From Climacteris rufus (Eukaryota; Chordata; Aves; Passeriformes; Climacteridae): 64,000 bases of DNA. The notes beneath the pieces are model-generated. The model was not told where the DNA came from and did not search any database. It saw only the letters and a list, made by a program, of their open reading frames with translations. Shown in pieces: positions 36,894-49,075 of this stretch. The position numbers and the translations under genes were made by a program. How positions within the stretch are numbered: the first letter of the stretch is position 1; each line of letters opens with the position of its first letter. The stretch spans positions 203,522-267,521 of the forward strand of contig VZRZ01006598.1 in the NCBI GenBank assembly GCA_013398175.1, given 5' to 3'.

Positions 36894-37946
36894 AATCATA
36901 GAATGGTTTTGTTAGGTGGGACCTTTAAAAATCATCTAGTCCATCCCTCACTGCCGTGGGCAGGGACATCTTTCACTAGAACAAGTTGCTTAGAGCCCTG
37001 TCCAACCTTGCCTTGTTTCCAGGGGTGGACTATCCACAACTTTCCTGGGCAACCTGTTCCAGTGGCTTGCCACTTTCACAGTAAAGAATTGCTTCCTTGT
37101 GTCTGATTTAAACCTGCTCTCTTTCAGGCTGACACTGTTGTCTCTTAAGGGTCCTGTGGTCACTACAGGCCTTGGTAAAGTTTCTCTTCATTGTTCTTGT
37201 CAGCCCCTTTTAAGTAAGGCCACTATAAGGTCTCTCCTGAACAACCCCAACTCTCTCAGCCTTTCTTTCAAAGTGAAGTGTTCCATCCCTCTGACCTTGT
37301 TCTGTGGCCCTCCTCTGGACCCTCTCTAACAGGTCAATGTGTTTCTTGTCCTGGGGGTGCTAGAGCTGCATGCAGCTGCTGTCTCCTGAGAGTGGAGTAG
37401 AGGGAGAGAACCACCTCGCTTGACCTGGTGACCACACTGCTTATGGTACAGCCTAGCATATGATTTGTTTTCTGAGCTGAAAGTACATGTTGCTGTTTCA
37501 AGTCCGTTTTTGCCACCAGTACCCCCAAGTCCTTCCTGGCAGGGCTGCTCTCAGTCCATTTGTTACCCAGTCTGTACTGGCACTGGTGGTTGCCTCAGCC
37601 CAGGTGCAGGACCTTGCACTGCACCTTGTTGAACTCATGAGGTTCATATTTGCCCGCTCCTTAAGCTCGTTGTTGTCCTTCTGGGTGACATTCCTTCCCC
37701 CAATGGCACTTACCAGCTCACTGTCATCTGCAAAATTGCTGAGGGTTGACTCGATGGCAATGTCTGTGTCATTAGTAAAGCTACTGAACAGTACTGGTCC
37801 CAATACACGCCCCTGAGGGACACCAGTTGTTACTGATCTCCCTTCGGATATTGAGCCATGGATAGAGCCACTCAGCTGCATCTGTTGAGTAGTCCATCAA
37901 ACTCAGATTTCTACAATTTAGCCACAAAGTATTGTGTGAGAAATGA
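36894..37946 (-). mobile_element. CR1 LINE, about 1 kb, with reverse transcriptase remnants
   Basis: The left end is a CR1 3' terminus in reverse complement ('aatcatagaatggttttgttaggtggg'). About 1050 bases follow, covering the 3' UTR and the C-terminal half of the polymerase frame. On the minus strand 37881-37498 a broken frame keeps the RT motifs GVPQGRVLGPVLF and FADDSEL; FADD is the catalytic aspartate pair of the palm domain. Further toward the 3' end, LGCTISSVVTRSSEVVLSLY is recognisable. It is truncated at its 5' side and interrupted by stops and shifts, so it is inactive. It lies antisense to UXS1 in intron 1. Confidence 0.93.
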
Positions 37947-39129
37947 TAGTTTCCTAAAGGAAACAATTGTTCTCGTTACATTTTTAAATATGTAAATTAA
38001 TTAAGTTACAACTTTAATACCACTGTGATAAAAAGCATTTTATGATTTCCCTTTGCATGCTTTCCCTTTTTGTCAGGTTTTCATCTGGAAACAAAAACTT
38101 TATTTTTCCCAGGAGACTGAAGTTGCTGAGTGACTGTGGAGAGTCAGATTTAAGGAAAAAAAAAATCCCCCCTTTTGAATACCATTGCATCTCTCTGAAG
38201 TGGAAAGTTTGACTGAAGCAATTCACCTTGGATGTTCAGAGCTTACGAATTTGCTCTGGAAATTCAGGTTATGACTGTATATCTGTTCATATTATTCCTG
38301 CATAGTGTTTCTGTTGATAGTGAAATCTATTTGTAACACATGTCATCTTGTAGTCTTTTTATTCTGAGAAGCAAAGGTTAAAAGGAGGGTGATACAGAGA
38401 AAAATTCCTGTGCTTTCAGCTAAATCTACTTAGACAAAAGTTTGTGTAAAAATTTCTTTCTAACAGAGTGTCTTGAAAATGCACACAACAAAGCAATTGG
38501 AAAAGAAAATGTTTTTATAAAAGATTGCATCTGGTTTTGGTACAGCTGGATCTCTATGGACATCATGGTTTTGCTTCTTAAACTGTTTCAAAATGTAAGT
38601 GATGCTGAAACTAGTGTTTCAGCTAATTCAGATTGACTAATTTCAGATTGAGTGTGTATTACTGTTGATGCCCTCTGATAGTCTATGACTTGATTTTAAT
38701 GTCATTTAAAGAGGCCCAGAGAAGAGGGATCATCCTGAGATAAAGCTACAGGCTTGTTTTAGGCTTATATTTTTTTCCACATTCAGGTTGTGATAGTGTT
38801 ATTTTTCTGGTTTGGCATGCCTATTGTGGATGAGTTAATAACAGCATGCAGGGTTCTCTTAGCGTAGCAATCTGTGTTTTATAGAAACCTGTACAATAAA
38901 TATTATTGCAGATGACAGACTCAAAAGACATTCAGATGAAAACATACATCTTGTTCCTATATTTTGAGGATCTAGAAAGATAACTTTTGCCTGCTAGGAA
39001 GTGCAGCTGGTCAGAGTTTAAAGTTTGACTGTGATAGAGAAGTGTCCATTTAATAGTGGATGCTCAGCAAACCCCCAGCAAAGTGCTTGGGGGTACTTTT
39101 TTCAAACGTAACAGATTTTGTACTTTGGG

Positions 39130-39167
39130 TTTTTTTTTTGTTGTTTTTTTTTTTGTTGTTTTTTTTT
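39130..39167 (+). repeat. T-rich tract with GTTG spacers
   Basis: Two copies of a T(10-11)-G-TT-G unit followed by a T9 run, 38 bases of T and G only, in UXS1 intron 1. Probably a degenerate poly(T) microsatellite. Confidence 0.85.
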
Positions 39168-40248
39168 AACTGAATGCAAGCAGGCTTGGTTTGTATCCAA
39201 AGGATAGCTCTTGGAGTATTCCTTTGCTGACAGTATCCATCACTGCACTCCTCTGCATCTGGCATCATTTCAGAAAGGGGCTTCTCTAGAAAAACAAAAT
39301 AAACTTTAAAATTTCCAGGAATGTAAATATATTCAGTAGGCAAAAAAACCCCAAAACCAGAAAACGTATTCTTTACTCATGTGACTGACTGAGTTTTGTT
39401 CAAGGTAGTTTTGAGCAGTCTTGAAAATGTGCAATTTTACTGTAAGCTGTGCTTGCCAGATAGTTACAGCTTAATCTCTCGGAGGCTGGGGAAAAAACAA
39501 AGAAACAAAAAAAGGATTGGGGTTTTCTAAAATAACTGAGTGATTAGTGTTTAGTCAGCAAAATGTAAATACCTCTTTAATAACAATACTGTAATTAGGG
39601 CATTAAGAAACAAATCTCCTCCTTTCCAAAAGTACCAGCTCTTCATCATTTCACCCAAGGCACGTTGTTCTTCTCTGGAAGATGTTACTTTAAAGTGTAA
39701 TGTCTGTGGGAATGATTAATGACAGATGTATTTTTAATCTTTGTGGTACTTGCAATTAATCCTTGCATAAATGCTACAATAAAAATTACTTCTCTCATTA
39801 TTTTATGAGAAGGATGCAAAGGGCAAAAAAATCTCAGAACAAAGTCTAAATAGGAGTACACCTTTCTCCTTCAGTCCATTAAACCAGACTTTCATGTGTC
39901 TTACAGTAATGCAGATATTCTGATCACTTGACTAATGGCTACTTACTATTACCTTAATCAGTCATTGGGGGAGGTTTACAATTAGTCTTTGAAAAAATAA
40001 GCAGAACCTCTGTCTCTTTATTTTGTGGCTGAGCATCTTAATTGTTGGGGTACAAGTCATGCTTCTGTCTAATCCAATGAATCACGAATTCTTGCCTTGA
40101 ACAGTTTCAGTAGATGGCAGGAAGACATGTTTATGAATACTCTCTAGTTGGATGAGCGGGAAGTTCATAGAGTATGTTCTGTGTGTGGCTGTGGGGGATG
40201 AGGGTGTTAAATCTGTACAGTCTGAGAACTGGCACAGGACTGTTACCA

Positions 40249-41362
40249 TGTGGTGGTTTTGCAGGGCCCAGTTTTTTGGTAATGGAGGGGCCACAAAGAT
40301 GGTTTCTGTGAAAAGATTCTCTAAGCTTCCACAGCCCTTCAGCAGAGCCAATCTCTGATGGCTCTGAAGATGAATGTGCTACTGGCCATGGCTGGGCCAA
40401 TTAGAAATGGAGGTAATGCCTCTGTGACAACATATTTAAGAAGAAATCAAAGCAAAGTAGAGCTGTGCAGCTTTAGTTGTAGTTAGACGAAGAGGAAGAG
40501 TAAGAACATGTAAGAAATAACAATGGAGACGCCAAGGTCAGTGAAGACCTTGAAGTCAGAAGAAGAAGAAAGAGGGGGACGAGGTGCTCCAGGGGCCAAG
40601 ATATATCCCTGCACTTTGTACCTGTGGTGAGGACTATGTTAATGCAGCATCCCCTGCAACCCAGAGAGGTCCAATGGAGATGCAGAGAAACACCTGCAGC
40701 CGTGGGGAAGGTGTCCACACCGGAGCAGGAGGGGTGGCTGCCTAGACGGGGAGCTGTGTTCCAGTGGGGGTCAATATGGATAAAGAAGCTTTGCTCCCGG
40801 GTCTGGTGGGAGTCATCATTGATAAAAAAGCTTTGCCCCAAGTCGGATTGGCCCATCCTTGGAAGGACTGCACTCCTTGGCAGTGAGCCACAGCAGCAGT
40901 ATCGGGCAGGACTGTCTTGTGGTGGGAGGAAGTCACGTCACAGCAGTTTTGGAAAGGGGATTGATGCCACAGCGCTTGCAGGAAAACCGGGTCCCCCTCC
41001 CTAAGCAGTGGAAAAAATCCTGGGTAATGAACTGATCAGAAGAAACCCCCACCCCTGTCTCCCTGTGCCGTTGGTAGGAGGGAGGGAGAGGCTGGGGGAA
41101 ATAAGGTGTGTTAAGGGCTCATTTTACTTCTCATTATCCTCCTCTGATTTTGTTAGCAATAAGTCCACTTAATATCCTCAAGTTGAGCCTGTTATGCCTT
41201 GATGATAATTAGTGGGAGGGTTTTTTTTCCCAGTCTTTATCTCAAACTCCATGAACTCTTCATTAAAATTTTCTCTCCTCTGTCCAGCTGCAGAGCAGGG
41301 GGAGGGTGAATGAGCATGTAGTTCATGGGTGCCTGGCATATGGCCAGCCTTAAACCAAGACA
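40249..41362 (+). mobile_element. Avian ERVL solo LTR, nearly full length, sense to UXS1
   Basis: Starts TGTGGTGGTTTTGCAGGGCC and ends CCTTAAACCAAGACA, giving the TG...CA ends of an LTR over 1114 bases. Inner blocks match a widespread avian ERVL LTR: 'ggtaatggaggggccacaaag', 'gctgggccaattagaaatgg', 'ggtcagtgaagacc', repeated 'aagctttgc...' units and 'gttgagcctgttatgccttgatg'. A TATA-like TATTTAAG is at 40433-40440; the expected poly(A) hexamer has become AATAAG at about 41158. No viral gene, primer-binding site or second LTR adjoins it, so it is a solo LTR. The five bases on either side differ, so no target duplication is visible. Family assignment is from memory. Confidence 0.88.
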
Positions 41363-44176
41363 CCCTGGATTAATATCTTTTGGCTTAAAAGATTTGGCTT
41401 TACAGTTTAATTTTTAAAATTGGCTTTCAAAGTGAGGTGCTGAGTTATGTTAGTGTTTGCTCAGTTTTGGTCCATTAGGAGTCTCATGCATCTGAAAACT
41501 GGGTTTATGTATAGTGCCTGATTCATGACCTTGCTGGCATGGAAGATTTTTTTAACCATCCGAGTTTGTAGCTTTTGGTGGCTGAACTTGGTGGGCCTGT
41601 CAAGTGGTTTTATGATGCCTGTGAGGATTTTCATCTTGAATTTAGGCTTGTAATTTTGCATCATTCTGCTTGTGGATTTGGACCTACTTACCTCAATATA
41701 TTTCCGTCATTCTTGCTTGAATGTCATACTGGCCTTGCCATAACCTTTAGGGCAAGGAAATCCTCTGTGAGCCGTAGTCATGCTGCTGGTTCTGCAGCTG
41801 GGTAGGCCTATTCTATAAACAACTGTGTGTTTAGAAGAAAAACAGCCAAACCTTACTTCCACAAAAATCTTAGCTCTGATCCTTTCAACCTTGGTGTAAG
41901 CTCTGTGTGAGCACCAGTAGCCAAAGAGATCCTTCTTAGAATTGTGCATTCAGAATCCTTTATGAGGGCAGTCAGTATGTTGAAACGAGTTTCTGCAACA
42001 CCTCTCTACATTTGAGAGACTTCAGGGTTCTTCAGACCCCTCTATGTGATAGTTCCTGTGTGGTTAATTTTGCAATTTTAATTTTTTTTTCAGTGGTACC
42101 AAAATATGCTTCATAGAAGTTTAATGGAAGGGATTCCTAGGATATCAAACATAGTGTTTCTGGAAGGATGCAAATGCGTTTTTGAGCATCCCCTCCCTGC
42201 TGTGTACACTGAGCACTCACAATTGACATGTTTTCTTTAGGAACCCGCTTCCTTGTATAAAATGTGACTGCACTGTCTTTGAAACAAAACTGTTAGGGTG
42301 GTGTTTGTGTTACAGCTGGCAACTCTGTTTTTATTGTCAATTCCTACTTCACCAGCTAAACCCAGATGCTTCCTGCCACTGCATAACCACTTACATTATT
42401 TGTATGGGTTTCTGTAGCCCACAAAAATAACTCATTGTAAGTATAGCCAAGCAGCATCTAACTTGAGAATTCTGTACCTGTAGTTTCCAGATCATCATCA
42501 TTCACTGAAAAAAAGTGTTTTTCCATTAGTGTTATCATAAATTATTCTAAAATCCTAGTCAGAGGGTAAATAACTTGAATTTAACAGTGCTCAACACTGT
42601 ATCCCTTTCTCCCCATATTAAATTTACTTTATCTAGGTAACATAAAATCCAGGGTATTTTTTTTTTTAATTTAGTTGGGTTTTATGGATCAGTTGGTCTC
42701 TCCCGTCTTTTCCCCAGAAGATGACAGGAGGTTTTATGATATTACCACAGATATCACAGGGCCCTCCTACAGTATGTTTGATAGTCTGTCATGAATTCCT
42801 TTGAGGTAGTCCTTGAATTACTCAGCAGTTAAAAGCAGTTCAGTAGCTTTGCCATCCTTTAAAGGCTAGAACAGAGACTGCATTACTGAATCTTCACTTC
42901 CCCACTCCTCCTTCCTGGGAATGTTTCAATTTTCCTCCTGCATGGAAAGTGCTTTTGTCTGTAGCAGTGTTTTTTTGTTTTCTATTGAGCTCAGTGATTA
43001 ATAATGATGGAAATATATGTGCAAAGCCTAAATATAGGCAAAATAATTTACTAGCTGCTACTTGAGACCTGCAACACAGCTTACAAAATCTGTGGACTCT
43101 TCAGAAACTTTCTATATGTATGTTAATATTGCATATAGGTGTATAGGCAACTCCTCTTAAGACCCAATGTAATTTGGATCCTTAGGTTGAGCCTTGTCTC
43201 TTAAAGAGCAACTCCAGAATGATTTTCTGGAGGTATTTGGGGTATGTTTCCTGTGTTGTTTGTTTTGCACAGTCCCTTACATAACTGTTCCATGTTAACC
43301 TTGTTTATCTTGATGATCTGAAGTTGTCAAGTCTTCCTTGTCAGTGTAGCCTGGTTTATGGCTTCTCATTTTTTTCACGTTAAACTGCATTCTGTGTCCT
43401 AGTTGAAAGTTAAAAGGAAATTCTGTGTTCTGGTAGTCTTCCTATAGTCACCTAAACCCTGACCAGTTTCAGAAGATTTTTTTTTTCTAATATGAAGTAA
43501 TTTGGGCAGCTGGATCTTTTTGTGAGCCTAGAAACTTCTGATATATCTTTGGTCTTCAATTTTATGTTGTGGTTTATCTTTCTATAAAACTTTGCATACA
43601 AACAGGGTAATGAATGAGTTTTATTTGCTTAGTGAGGCTTTTCCTTATATTGCTTAGGTGCCTTTTGTCTGCATCACAATAGAAACGTTTTTAGAGGAAA
43701 AAACACGTGCACACAAGCACTTGCTACCTTTAATGCAGGACTCTTGTGGCACATCCTTGGGCTGGTTCAGCTCTCACCTGTAGTGGCCAGTCTTTTGTCA
43801 CTCTGCAGTTTCCAATTTGTGTGGTTCAGCTCTAGAGGGCTCCTGTCTTGCTTTTGTCACTTTTTCCGATATCCCTAATAAACAAATCAAGTGTTCTGGT
43901 TTATTTAATCTGTGTACAGTGACAAATTACAGTTTAGATAATTCCAGCACTTTTTTTTATAGTCTCATGTAATCTCATTAGAATTCCTCCCATACTCTAA
44001 AACTGTATTCTAGACACTTTGGGAGAAGAGGAGGGGGTGTGTGGGTATGTAACTTATTTAGATAATTTGTGATTAACATACTTAATATTGTCTTAAATTC
44101 CTTCTGATGATAATAGGAAAAAATGAGCTCAGGTACTGTTATATGATAATGTAATGTTTTTTCTCTTATTTTGCAG

Positions 44177-44204
44177 CTGTATGGGGAAACTTTGTCAATA
44201 TGAG
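44177..44204 (+). CDS. UXS1: UXS1 exon 2 (28-base microexon): end of membrane anchor
   Basis: A 28-base exon preceded by a pyrimidine-rich tract ending TTGCAG and followed by a GTAATG donor. It completes codon 33 (Ser) and encodes VWGNFVNM plus two bases of Arg42, the end of the signal anchor and the first lumenal residues. It enters after one base of a codon and leaves after two, so skipping it would shift the frame (28 is not a multiple of 3). It is too short to appear as an open reading frame on its own and was found by continuing the UXS1 protein from exon 1 to exon 3. It lies about 13.2 kb from exon 1. Confidence 0.92.
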
Positions 44205-45945
44205 GTAATGTATGTCATTTTTGTATTGAATATCCTTGTGTGTATGAAGTTAACTTACCTTTCCCATCAATATGTATCAATATATAAAAAGTAGGGAGAA
44301 AAACAGCAGCTTGTTCTGTTGTTTGGGTGGTTGCTAAGCAGCTGATACCCTTTTTTTGTAAATACAAGGTGTTCACTCTCTGAAATGGTTGTATGTTTGC
44401 TGTAAATCTCACCCAGGATCTTACTCACAGTTCATCATCTGCCTTTCTTTGCACAAATTAATCTTCTGATTTTGGCAAGTTGGTTGGCATACCTGGTTGC
44501 AGAGGCTTGTTTTCTGCTTTTCTTCAGCACTAATGTGACTGTATCTCAGTGATAATGTGGGCTTAAATATTGAAGAACAGCACATTCCCCACTGCTTTCC
44601 ATAACTGTATTTCTGTACCTAAAATCAGAAATGTGCTTTGGAGAGTTTTTCCTCCTCCACAGTTAATTGGAAGAGAATCTAATGGTTTAACTGCTGAAAA
44701 GCAGAAAATCCTGCATTGTCCCCTAGAATTTTTTCCTTTAGAAATAGAAAGACAATATGTATGCAAAGCATGCAGATTTTCACATTTCTGCTTGCATGTG
44801 AGTTTGTCCTCCAGGAAAGTACACTGGAAAGACACAGCTGCAAAAGAAATTGAAGAGAACATGGGGACAGTTTGTTCCCTACAGCAAAGTCATTGTGTAT
44901 AGAGGACAAAATATTTTATAAATCACGTTGTTCTTTTAGTAAAGGATTTTGGTATTCTGTTGCCATGCCATTCTTTGCAGCACAGAGTAAGGAAAGTTTG
45001 AGACAAAATAAGAAAAATAAGGAATTTTCTCTGGTCTCTGATTCACCTAGGACAGCTTACTCTGAGATGTGTTCCTATCCCAGGTACTCCTCTTGGAGTT
45101 TCCCATCCTGGATGCACAGAGTGTTCAGCTGTTAGCAGCAAGCAGCTGCTGAGCTGCTGTGGCTTGCAGATGGATGTATCTTTTAGGTTGCCATGTTAGG
45201 ATCAGTGAAGCAGCATGTTAGGACCAGCATGAGCAGCTGAGCATCTCTTAAGGACAAGAATCTCAGAGAGGGGTTTGGGGGCAGGTGGATGTGGGATCCA
45301 GTGTGTTTATTCCCTGATAATCTGTCCTTACAAATTCTGCCACTGCATGCATCTGAATTCTTATTTGAGATGTCCTTTATAGAGCTGTTTAGAGGAAAAG
45401 TTATTTCTGAAGGTCTGATGTTGGTCCTCAGCCAGTAGGATTGTCCTTCTTAGGAGGAGATGCTTATTAAAAACGGAACTGCAGAGTGCCAGTCCTTGAG
45501 TTCCAGGATTTGTGAACAAAAAATAGTAGGAACTATTTTTGAGGGGGGCTTTTAATATTCTGAGGGGTTTTCCAAATTTTCTTCAGTCATTTATCAGAGA
45601 GGAAAGGCTACGTATTCCACAGTTGTTTGCACAGTTTTTGGTAAATTTCTGTTATTTGCAAAAACATTTTCAAAATGCACCAGGATAGCCTAATATCACT
45701 TCCTTATAGTAAAGTCATTCTATGTTAGCTGCAGGGGTTTTATTTGCCACTAAGGCAATAAATGACAATCTGGTTTGAAAAGATGGTTCAGGGTCTTAGT
45801 GTAGGAATTTACTTTATTCTTTACAGATACAGCAAATTAATCTGGTCAGTAAGATTTTTGCCTCAGTAACAGACTGAGCTGACTTTTTTAAAAAGTAAGA
45901 ATTTTACAGAGGGCTATGAAGGGAATCTTAATATCTAACAGTATG

Positions 45946-45965
45946 GTGTGTATATATATATATAT
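45946..45965 (+). repeat. (TG)n(TA)n microsatellite
   Basis: A short TGTG run passes into seven TA dinucleotides in UXS1 intron 2. Confidence 0.85.
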
Positions 45966-46623
45966 CTGCTTAACAAAGGATCTTCTGTTTCCCTAGGTGT
46001 AATGAGATCAGGTCCCAAGTAAAGGAGCTCTGTTTTTTACTTGAAAGAACTCCATTTTATGTTGGATACCCATGAATCCTCTAGTATGCAAAAACTTATT
46101 ACTGTAAGATAAATAATTCCCCTTTCAGAAGGTTTAATTGAAAAAAAATATAATTATGCAAATGTAAGGAAAATTACATAACCTTGATACATGAGCTAGA
46201 ATTTAAAAATACATATTCTACACTTGTAGAAATTTACTCAAGACTGAACATAACTGAGACAATTTACACAATCAGATGCTAAATAAGACCACACAGATTT
46301 GTGCAAGGCCTTTTAGACAGTACTCTGTTTTCACAAGTAACTCCAACATACTTCACCCTTGGCTTCATTTCAAATGAGTAACATTTGTGTGAGAAATCAG
46401 TATTGCCCATCAGGCAGTCACTTACAACACGTTTCAGTATGGTTGTTTTTTTTTTTGCTATGTGTTTGAAAAAATTCAAAGTCAAAGTGAGATACATTTG
46501 CCTTTCTCTCTTTTTGATTGATACTGTCTTGGCAGTAAGGGAAAATGTCAGCATACAGTAAGCAGAGACCCTCAAAGAGACGTTTTGGACCTTTGAACAG
46601 GAAAGTTACACTCAAAAAAAGTA

Positions 46624-46649
46624 ATTAGACACTAAAATTAGACACTAAA
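46624..46649 (+). repeat. Exact 13-base tandem duplication
   Basis: ATTAGACACTAAA occurs twice in direct tandem with no mismatch, about 240 bases before UXS1 exon 3. A recent slippage-type duplication is likely. Confidence 0.9.
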
Positions 46650-46890
46650 ATGAAGTTTATTTTGTATGTAAAATGAATGTCACTTTTATTGTTACTCTTT
46701 TTTCCTGTGGGCTTGGTTCAGTTTCTGCCAAACTAATGGATTTCAATGGGAATTAGACCATCCACTTTAATTTGTTCTGAGTATGTCTTTGAAAAAATAC
46801 TAATTCAAGATGCTTTGAGGATTCTATTTTAACAGCATGGAGCAGTTATTGCTTTGGTATGGATTATGTTATTTCTTTTCTTGCCAACAG

Positions 46891-46939
46891 GTCTCTTCAA
46901 GAAAATGGGGATCAGAAGGTGGAAAGTAAAATAGAGGAG
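46891..46939 (+). CDS. UXS1: UXS1 exon 3: lumenal stem, first part
   Basis: A 49-base exon after a TTTCTTTTCTTGCCAACAG acceptor. It completes Arg42 and encodes SLQENGDQKVESKIEE (residues 43-58), ending on a codon boundary. The family has a charged stem at this point, with the consecutive residues QENG and ESKIEE conserved. The stem links the membrane anchor to the catalytic domain and is predicted to be helical. The donor, GTTAGT at 46940, is weaker than GTAAGT/GTGAGT. Two inner substitutions relative to the human protein as I recall it are conservative, which fits a functional ortholog. Confidence 0.93.
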
Positions 46940-49031
46940 GTTAGTTTGCTAATAGTTGTAATCTGTTTTGTTTTGAGGACTTCAAGTCACTCATTTCATA
47001 TTGAAGGGATGTATTTAGTTTTATCTCATTATTCTCAATTCTGCTAAAACGATTCAAAGCATTGAATTTGTGTCTGTACATACATTTTTGAACCATTCTT
47101 CGCTGTAGTGGAGTTTCTAACATTGATCTGTGACTCCACTTTATTTTTGTTGAAACCTTTCTAGAAAGTGATAAATCTGCTGGTGCATTTGCTGCAGAGC
47201 TTATGGTGGAATCCACCCGAAAACTGTTTTATTTGTTACTGAAAGGATGTACACAGATTTTTTCCTCTGACATCCTTACAAAACATGAAGTATATATAAG
47301 TTGCATTACAAATTTGAAGCTGCCAAAAAATGCTTTGCTTTGTTCTTAACTAATGAACAAAGGTAGCAATGATTGAGGATGGTGAGCAGTACCAATGCTT
47401 TAAGCACAAGTCCTGGCAATTTCTGGAGTATACATGGGTATTGAACATACCAGTGGTTCTGAACTTCTGTACCAATACCTCTGAATTTCCATTTCAGCCT
47501 CAGTTTGCTGTGAAATATGAAGGTGTGCAACAGCTCTTTCTCCAAATGTTTTAGACTTCCAGTCTAATAAGAATAAAAGTATTAAATAGATGCAGAAGTC
47601 CTTGAGGTTCATAACCCTTACCCTCGTGTGTGCCTGTATTAGTGTAGTCTGGTCTGTCTGGTGTCTTGTATTCCAGCAGGTTTATATAGCAATTGTTCCT
47701 CTGGACATAGTGAGCAGCACACTGAAATGGTTTAAAATCAGTGGAAAGCTTGTATTCTTAGTATTCTTAGTATGTCTTTTGCATTCCTCTCTCTTTTTTT
47801 TTTTTTTTTTTTAATTCTGGCAAGTGTTGCAACAAGCATTGTGAAAATTCCAGTTGTTTAAGAATGGTGAAATATTTGAAATTCAATGTGTAGATCAGAG
47901 TTACTGTAAGGTCTGAGATGTTGGGCATTTCTGGATCTTGTTTTTAAAGCTTTAGTTGTAGAATATTTTGCACCATCAGAAAAAGTATAACTGTTTCAAG
48001 AATTATTTACTGTTCCAAAGAGCTAAATATTTAATGCTATAAATTACAATACCATATTATTTCGTCTTAACATGAATATGCAGCTTAATTCAGTTTCTGG
48101 AGTTCCTGAATTGTCTAGCTCTAACCAGAAGTATTTGTACAAAACAAATTAATGGTGGTTGTTTATGTGTTGCCACATTGTACCACTTCAAGCCATAACC
48201 CTCTTGACAGCTTTCAACTTATGTACAGCCCTAGAGAGTAAATTTTGTGACAAAATTTTAGTAAACCTAAAAGCAAGAGCTCAGGGACTTGTTGAAATTT
48301 AGCAGGACTGTTAGAAATTTGGGTCCTCTGATAAAGACCCTGAAATGGATGCCAACTTAAGTGATTCTCTTTTAAAGCAGTGAAAATTTAAACAGAAGTC
48401 TAGGTATGTGAACTGTATTTTCTAACAAATTTCCTTTGAATATGTTCTAAAGCCTAAATATACCCTCAAATCATGATGTAGAACATATTTAGATATTTAA
48501 ACATGATGTATCTTTAAATTTACTTCGCATGTTCTGAGAGAATTCCAGTTGTTTCACTGGAGCCACTGCCCTTCTTTCTGTGTCTTCATCCTCTGTATGC
48601 TTATCTGTTGTCCATTTGAATTGCTGAGGTTTAAATTAGTGGCCCATTGTGCTGTTGCTGGATGTAGATTGCCCTTGACAACCTCAGGCAAGTCCCTTAT
48701 GACTTCACTTTGCCAAATAGGAATCACAACATCGGATGTCCTTATCAGGACTATGGTATTCATAGCCTTGAGGTGTTTTGTTTTCAGCAGTAAGCTAAGG
48801 GATTTCATTTCACACTGTACTAGGTGATTGGATTTTTGGTGGAAAAGGTTCAAGGCTTTTTTTACATAAAGGATGCTTTAAAATACAAGTTTCTTGGACT
48901 CTCTTCAGTAAAGATCTTCATAGGAGCCTGTTTGCCATGATGTTTGCTGTAAGGCAACTTCCTAGATGCGTGTTTTGTGGTGTGTATCTTGTTTTATTCT
49001 TCAGAGATTAAATGTTTTTCCTTTATTTTAG
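46940..49031 (+). other. UXS1: UXS1 intron 3 (2,092 bases)
   Basis: GTTAGT donor to TTTTAG acceptor. A 19-base T run lies at 47794-47812. No exon or mobile element recognised. Confidence 0.9.
47794..47812 (+). repeat. Poly(T) run, 19 bases
   Basis: Uninterrupted T run in intron 3. No retrotransposed copy is recognisable beside it. Confidence 0.9.
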
Positions 49032-49075
49032 GCTGTTGCACCTCTGAGGGAGAAAATCAAAGATCTAGAAAAAAG
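49032..49075 (+). CDS. UXS1: UXS1 exon 4: lumenal stem helix
   Basis: A 44-base exon after a TTTATTTTAG acceptor. It encodes AVAPLREKIKDLEK (residues 59-72) and two bases of Ser73, with a GTATGT donor at 49076. The leucine/isoleucine spacing and alternating charges suggest an amphipathic or coiled-coil helix, matching the stem in other vertebrate UXS1 proteins, where the region is thought to help oligomerisation. The exon enters in phase 0 and leaves after two bases of a codon. Confidence 0.93.

Larger units (their letters stand above)
31001..44176 (+). other. UXS1: UXS1 intron 1 (13,176 bases)
   Basis: Runs from the GTGAGT donor to the TTGCAG acceptor of the 28-base exon 2. The first 450 bases are CpG-island sequence. 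It contains a long CR1 (36894-37946), a sense solo LTR (40249-41362), a GGT run (36404-36418) and a T/G low-complexity tract (39130-39167). A 201-codon open frame at 34947-35552 has no recognisable protein and is judged a chance frame. No other exon is recognised. Confidence 0.9.
44205..46890 (+). other. UXS1: UXS1 intron 2 (2,686 bases)
   Basis: GTAATG donor to CCAACAG acceptor. Contains a short (TA)n run at 45951-45965 and an exact 13-base tandem duplication at 46624-46649. No recognised mobile element or exon. Confidence 0.9.

Noticed and set aside
40473..41004. Open frames of 126-127 codons on both strands
   Set aside because: They lie wholly inside the noncoding solo LTR.
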